A DNA stretch of 8,169 nt, from assembly GCA_027031505.1 (NCBI GenBank), contig JALVQH010000364.1, positions 1 to 8,169 of the forward strand, written 5' to 3'. The notes beneath the pieces were generated by a model. The model ran no database searches and was not told the origin of the DNA. It was given only the letters and a program-made list of their open reading frames with translations. The translations under genes were made by a program, and so were the position numbers. The DNA is from Campylobacteraceae bacterium. GTDB lineage: Bacteria; Campylobacterota; Campylobacteria; Campylobacterales; Sulfurovaceae. Position 1 is the first letter of the stretch; each line of letters opens with the position of its first letter. Positions 5,919 to 8,169 of this stretch are shown in pieces.

Positions 5919-6725
5919 TTAATTCCCCCTCACCGTGCATTCCTCTTTGTTGCATTTCAGATCCGCTTCCAGCACCTTCACCCGCTCTACCACCGTATCG
6001 GGCAGCGATTCGTAGGCATCGGCGGAGATCGAACCGTGTTTGCAGTAAAAGAGGATCGCTTTGCCTTTGGGGAATTTTGAGACGTCGATGGTCTGCTTAT
6101 CCGGATTGTACGGCACGCTGATGGCTCCCTTCAGGTGTCCGGCGGCGTATTGTCTGGCGGGACGCACATCCACGAGCTGCACTCCGGCCGGGATTTTGCC
6201 GCTGTTAATCAGCGGAATCGCCCAGCGGGCATCGATCCGGCTTGGATCGTCCGATGAGAGATAGAGTTTCGCTGCGGCCACCGTGACCGGCTTGCCTTTG
6301 GGGGTATAGGGGTGTTCGTCGCATCGGCACGGCTTTGGGGTTGCCATGATCGGCAGTTTGTGTCGCTTCCACTCCGGGTACCCCTCACGATAAACCATCA
6401 GCTGCGTGTACCCTGCCCGAGCAAACCGCTCCGCCAGCTTCACCGATTTGCCGCACGTGACGCCGTTGCAGAAGATCAGGATCGGGGCATCCTTGCGTAT
6501 GGGCAACCATTTTTTCATCCGCTTGAATCGCTTCAGCGGGACATTGAGCGCCCGAAGGATCGTTCCTTTGGCATACACTGTCGCATCCCGGGCATCGACG
6601 AAGAGGGCATCGTGTGCGTTGTAGTGGATTTTGACTTCTGAGAGGTCAACTATGCGGTAGGATTTGGAAAAGGCTGTACCGGAAAATAAAACAGCCATTA
6701 CCAAAACTTGTAGTACCCATTTCAT
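5919..6725 (-). CDS. Exported double-rhodanese-domain protein
   Basis: 268 residues from ATG 6725, with GGAG 8 nt upstream (ATG 6731 is only 2 nt from it, and ATG 6779 lacks support). Residues 1-20 form a signal peptide ending TAFS, so the protein is periplasmic. Rhodanese domain 1 (about 24-128) has FVDARD (42-47), active-site Cys86 in FCNGVTCGKS, and the closing GYPEW. Domain 2 (about 147-255) has LVDVRPARQYAAGHLKGA (184-201) and Cys228 in YCKHGSIS, but lacks the usual GGxxxW end. A CRC pair (133, 135) lies between the domains and Cys258 and Cys263 are near the C-terminus. Rhodaneses move sulfane sulfur through a Cys persulfide, and both domains keep that Cys. The physiological donor and acceptor are unknown. 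It lies downstream of ccsBA but behind a terminator-like hairpin, so co-transcription is uncertain. Confidence 0.88.
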   Translation of the reverse strand: MKWVLQVLVMAVLFSGTAFSKSYRIVDLSEVKIHYNAHDALFVDARDATVYAKGTILRALNVPLKRFKRMKKWLPIRKDAPILIFCNGVTCGKSVKLAERFARAGYTQLMVYREGYPEWKRHKLPIMATPKPCRCDEHPYTPKGKPVTVAAAKLYLSSDDPSRIDARWAIPLINSGKIPAGVQLVDVRPARQYAAGHLKGAISVPYNPDKQTIDVSKFPKGKAILFYCKHGSISADAYESLPDTVVERVKVLEADLKCNKEECTVRGN

Positions 6726-6781
6726 TCTCATATCTCCTTTACCTTTTAAACCCAATATTTTGTTGAATTTATCCCCCATTC

Positions 6782-6801
6782 ATGCGACCAAAAAGTCGCA
6801 T
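6782..6801. repeat. Hairpin ATGCGAC/GTCGCAT upstream of the rhodanese gene
   Basis: A 7-bp perfect stem with a 6-nt A/T-rich loop, about 55 bp upstream of the rhodanese start. On the minus strand it reads GGGGATGCGACTT, loop, GTCGCAT, matching the hairpin at 48-65 in stem core and in the preceding GGGGA. It lacks a following U tract on the minus strand. Confidence 0.65.
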
Positions 6802-6810
6802 CCCCACAAT

Positions 6811-6831
6811 AAAAGCGTTGCATAGCAACGC
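6811..6831 (-). terminator. Intrinsic terminator candidate after ccsBA
   Basis: The inverted repeat GCGTTGC-ATA-GCAACGC (6815-6831) has a 7-bp stem and 3-nt loop. On the minus strand it is followed by TTTTATT (6814-6808), as in a rho-independent terminator. On the plus strand no T run follows. It would end the ccsBA transcript 70 bp or so after its stop and separate it from the rhodanese gene. Confidence 0.6.
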
Positions 6832-6841
6832 ATACCAAAAC

Positions 6842-6869
6842 TCCTCACTCCTCACTCCTAATTCCTAAT
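6842..6869 (-). repeat. Heptamer array E (ATTAGGA, GTGAGGA)
   Basis: On the minus strand from 6869 the units are ATTAGGA twice, then GTGAGGA twice, in one register. GTGAGGA is the main unit of array D, over 5 kb away. The G-rich strand is the transcribed-direction strand of ccsBA. Confidence 0.75.
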
Positions 6870-6875
6870 TTAAAT

Positions 6876-6893
6876 GGTGTGCAATTGCACACC
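6876..6893. repeat. 18-bp perfect palindrome GGTGTGCAATTGCACACC
   Basis: Perfectly self-complementary; as RNA it gives a 7-bp stem with an AATT loop. It sits between two heptamer arrays in the ccsBA 3' region. It could be a dimeric protein site or a transcript-end hairpin; on the minus strand it is followed by ATTTAAATT, not a clean U tract. Confidence 0.8.
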
Positions 6894-6928
6894 CTGCAAC
6901 CTCTCAATTCTCACTTCTCACTTTCAAC
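6894..6928 (-). repeat. Heptamer array F at the ccsBA 3' end
   Basis: On the minus strand from 6928 the units are GTTGAAA, GTGAGAA twice, TTGAGAG, GTTGCAG, in one register. The first units encode the last seven residues of CcsBA and the fourth contains its TGA stop (6904-6906). The orientation is again G-rich on the coding strand. Confidence 0.8.
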
Positions 6929-8169
6929 CTATAAAGCCCCCGCTTCGGCCACGCTGCCGCTATCGTCACGGCAGCCACGCCGGTGAGCCAATAGACCCAC
7001 TGCGGGATGGGTACCGGGTCGCCGGTGGCGTAGGAGTGCATGCCGCTGAGGTAAAAGTTGACCCCGAAGTAGGTCATGAGCACGGTGGCAAAGGTGACGA
7101 AAGAGGCCACGGCGAAGATATAAGGTCTATCGAGACGGGGGATGAGGCGCAGGTGGAGGATGAGAGTATAGGCGACGATGGTGACGTATGCCCAGGTCTC
7201 CTTGGGATCCCAGCCCCAGTAGCGCCCCCACGATTCGTTGGCCCACACTCCGCCGATGAAGTTGCCGATCGTCAGGAGTGAGAGACCGATGATAAGCGCA
7301 GCTTCATCAACGGCAATGAGACGATGGATTGCGGCATCGATGTGAGGACGGCGCTCAGGATGACGAAGGAGAAAAAGAAGCAGGACGATATAGCCCAGCA
7401 CCGCACCGAGCCCGAGGAAACCGTAACTGGCGGTGATGATCGAGACGTGGATGGTGAGCCAGTAGGATTTAAGGACGGGGACGAGGGTCGTGATCTGGGG
7501 GTTGATATTGCTCAGGTGAGCGGTGAACATGAAGATCCCGGCGATGATCACCGTCGCGGCGAGCATGAGCAGCGAACGGCGGAAAAACACCACTCCGGCC
7601 AGCATCGCCGACCAGGAGATGTAGAGCAGCGATTCGTACGCATCACTCCACGGGGCGTGCCCGCTGATGTACCAGCGCAGCCCCAGTCCGGCCGTGTGCG
7701 CCAGAAACAGCACTGCCAGCACCGCCACAGCTCCCCGCCGTGCCCAGACATAAAAGGGCTTTTGCGCTCCCTGCAAAATCTCGGCAAAGCCAAGCAAGAG
7801 CAAAAGCATCCCCAGCAGCATATAGATCGCTACGAGACGAGGGAAGAGGTGTAGCCGGTTGTAAAACAGCTCCGCCTTGAGCTTGCCCGGATCGGGAAGA
7901 AGTTCGGTGCCGTACTGTTTTTGATACGCGGTGATCCGGGCGATCGCCCGATCCGCCCGTGACCAGTTGGCATCCACGACTGCATCGATAAAGTCGCGGG
8001 TCATTCCCTCGACCCTCTTCTGGAACGTCCCGCCGAATTTCTCCATCGCTTCGAGGGGGTTGTACCAGCTTTTGGCCGGGTCGTTCGGGAGCGGATAGAT
8101 GCGGAAAAGATTGCCGTAGAAGGTCATGTAGATGATGTTGAGCTTCTCATCGAGGGTGATCACTTCGCG
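6904..8169 (-). CDS. ccsBA: Cytochrome c synthase CcsBA, C-terminal part (partial)
   Basis: 421 residues visible; the frame is open through the right edge (Arg-Glu precede the GTG at 8163), so the start lies outside the window. System II cytochrome c biogenesis: CcsBA carries heme across the membrane and attaches it to CXXCH motifs of apocytochromes. Visible are the end of the periplasmic linker (about 1-105), then about eight or nine membrane helices. Landmarks are HTAGLGLRWYISGHAPWSD near 150-170, the conserved His in LTIHVSI, the WWD heme-handling motif WANESWGRYWGWDPKETW, and the second external His in SGMHSY. All conserved His and Trp positions I can check are intact. A full-length fused CcsBA in this phylum is roughly 900-1000 residues, so more than half is missing here. 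The final LKVRSEN tail is encoded by heptamer repeats and is unlikely to be conserved. Confidence 0.93.
   Translation of the reverse strand, partial: REVITLDEKLNIIYMTFYGNLFRIYPLPNDPAKSWYNPLEAMEKFGGTFQKRVEGMTRDFIDAVVDANWSRADRAIARITAYQKQYGTELLPDPGKLKAELFYNRLHLFPRLVAIYMLLGMLLLLLGFAEILQGAQKPFYVWARRGAVAVLAVLFLAHTAGLGLRWYISGHAPWSDAYESLLYISWSAMLAGVVFFRRSLLMLAATVIIAGIFMFTAHLSNINPQITTLVPVLKSYWLTIHVSIITASYGFLGLGAVLGYIVLLLFLLRHPERRPHIDAAIHRLIAVDEAALIIGLSLLTIGNFIGGVWANESWGRYWGWDPKETWAYVTIVAYTLILHLRLIPRLDRPYIFAVASFVTFATVLMTYFGVNFYLSGMHSYATGDPVPIPQWVYWLTGVAAVTIAAAWPKRGLYRLKVRSEN

Noticed and set aside
6740..6800. Promoter for the rhodanese gene
   Set aside because: Only TTTTTG, 17 bp, TAAATT could be found; too weak to call, so its transcription start is unassigned.
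6874..7854. Plus-strand ORFs rich in Gly, Asp, Glu and His (6874-7281, 7324-7854)
   Set aside because: Composition is the complement of hydrophobic CcsBA helices; shadows.

Overview
The window looks like chromosomal DNA of a Campylobacterota (epsilonproteobacterial) bacterium, probably a sulfur- or hydrogen-oxidising environmental lineage. This rests on inference: a long CcsBA-type cytochrome c synthase read as a single polypeptide, an MltG with the DGTLNYG form of its substrate motif, a long single-TM AsmA/YhdP-like protein, a stand-alone DUF234 protein and a periplasmic double rhodanese. There are no phage, IS transposase, tRNA, rRNA or CRISPR features.

Layout from left to right. (1) 1-118: two heptanucleotide repeat arrays separated by a perfect hairpin. 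(2) 119-1334, plus strand: a 104-residue membrane protein of unknown function, translationally overlapped by a stand-alone DUF234 (PD-(D/E)XK-like) protein. (3) 1323-1639: a convergent junction made mostly of two opposed heptamer arrays. (4) 2588-1629, minus strand: mltG (endolytic murein transglycosylase). (5) 2530-5076, plus strand: an AsmA/YhdP-like envelope protein whose 5' end overlaps mltG head-to-head by 59 bp. (6) 5077-5207: a convergent junction with nested inverted repeats. (7) 5824-5208, minus strand: a toxin-antitoxin operon (Phd/YefM-like antitoxin, then MazF/PemK-like toxin) with a near-consensus promoter and a 14-bp palindromic operator candidate. (8) 6725-5919, minus strand: an exported double-rhodanese protein. 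(9) 6782-6928: a composite of palindromes, a terminator and two more heptamer arrays. (10) 8169-6904, minus strand: the C-terminal part of CcsBA, open at the right edge.

Working together: mltG and the AsmA-like gene are both cell-envelope genes (glycan chain release; probable lipid bridge to the outer membrane) and share an interlocked 5' region. CcsBA and the rhodanese both act outside the cytoplasmic membrane, in cytochrome c assembly and sulfur-transfer chemistry. The toxin-antitoxin pair is AT-richer than its neighbours and is probably accessory.

The most striking signal is not a gene. Six arrays of 7-bp tandem repeats, two of them mosaics of more than one unit, sit in the intergenic DNA. 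Their units differ but almost all follow one template, GTGANNN or GTTGNNN. At three of three testable places the array runs with its G-rich strand as the coding strand, begins inside the 3' end of a gene and supplies that gene's stop codon. A 7-bp unit carrying TGA places a stop in all three frames every 21 bp. I know heptanucleotide tandem repeats (STRR) from cyanobacteria; a variable-unit family anchored at gene 3' ends in this kind of genome is worth a genome-wide look.
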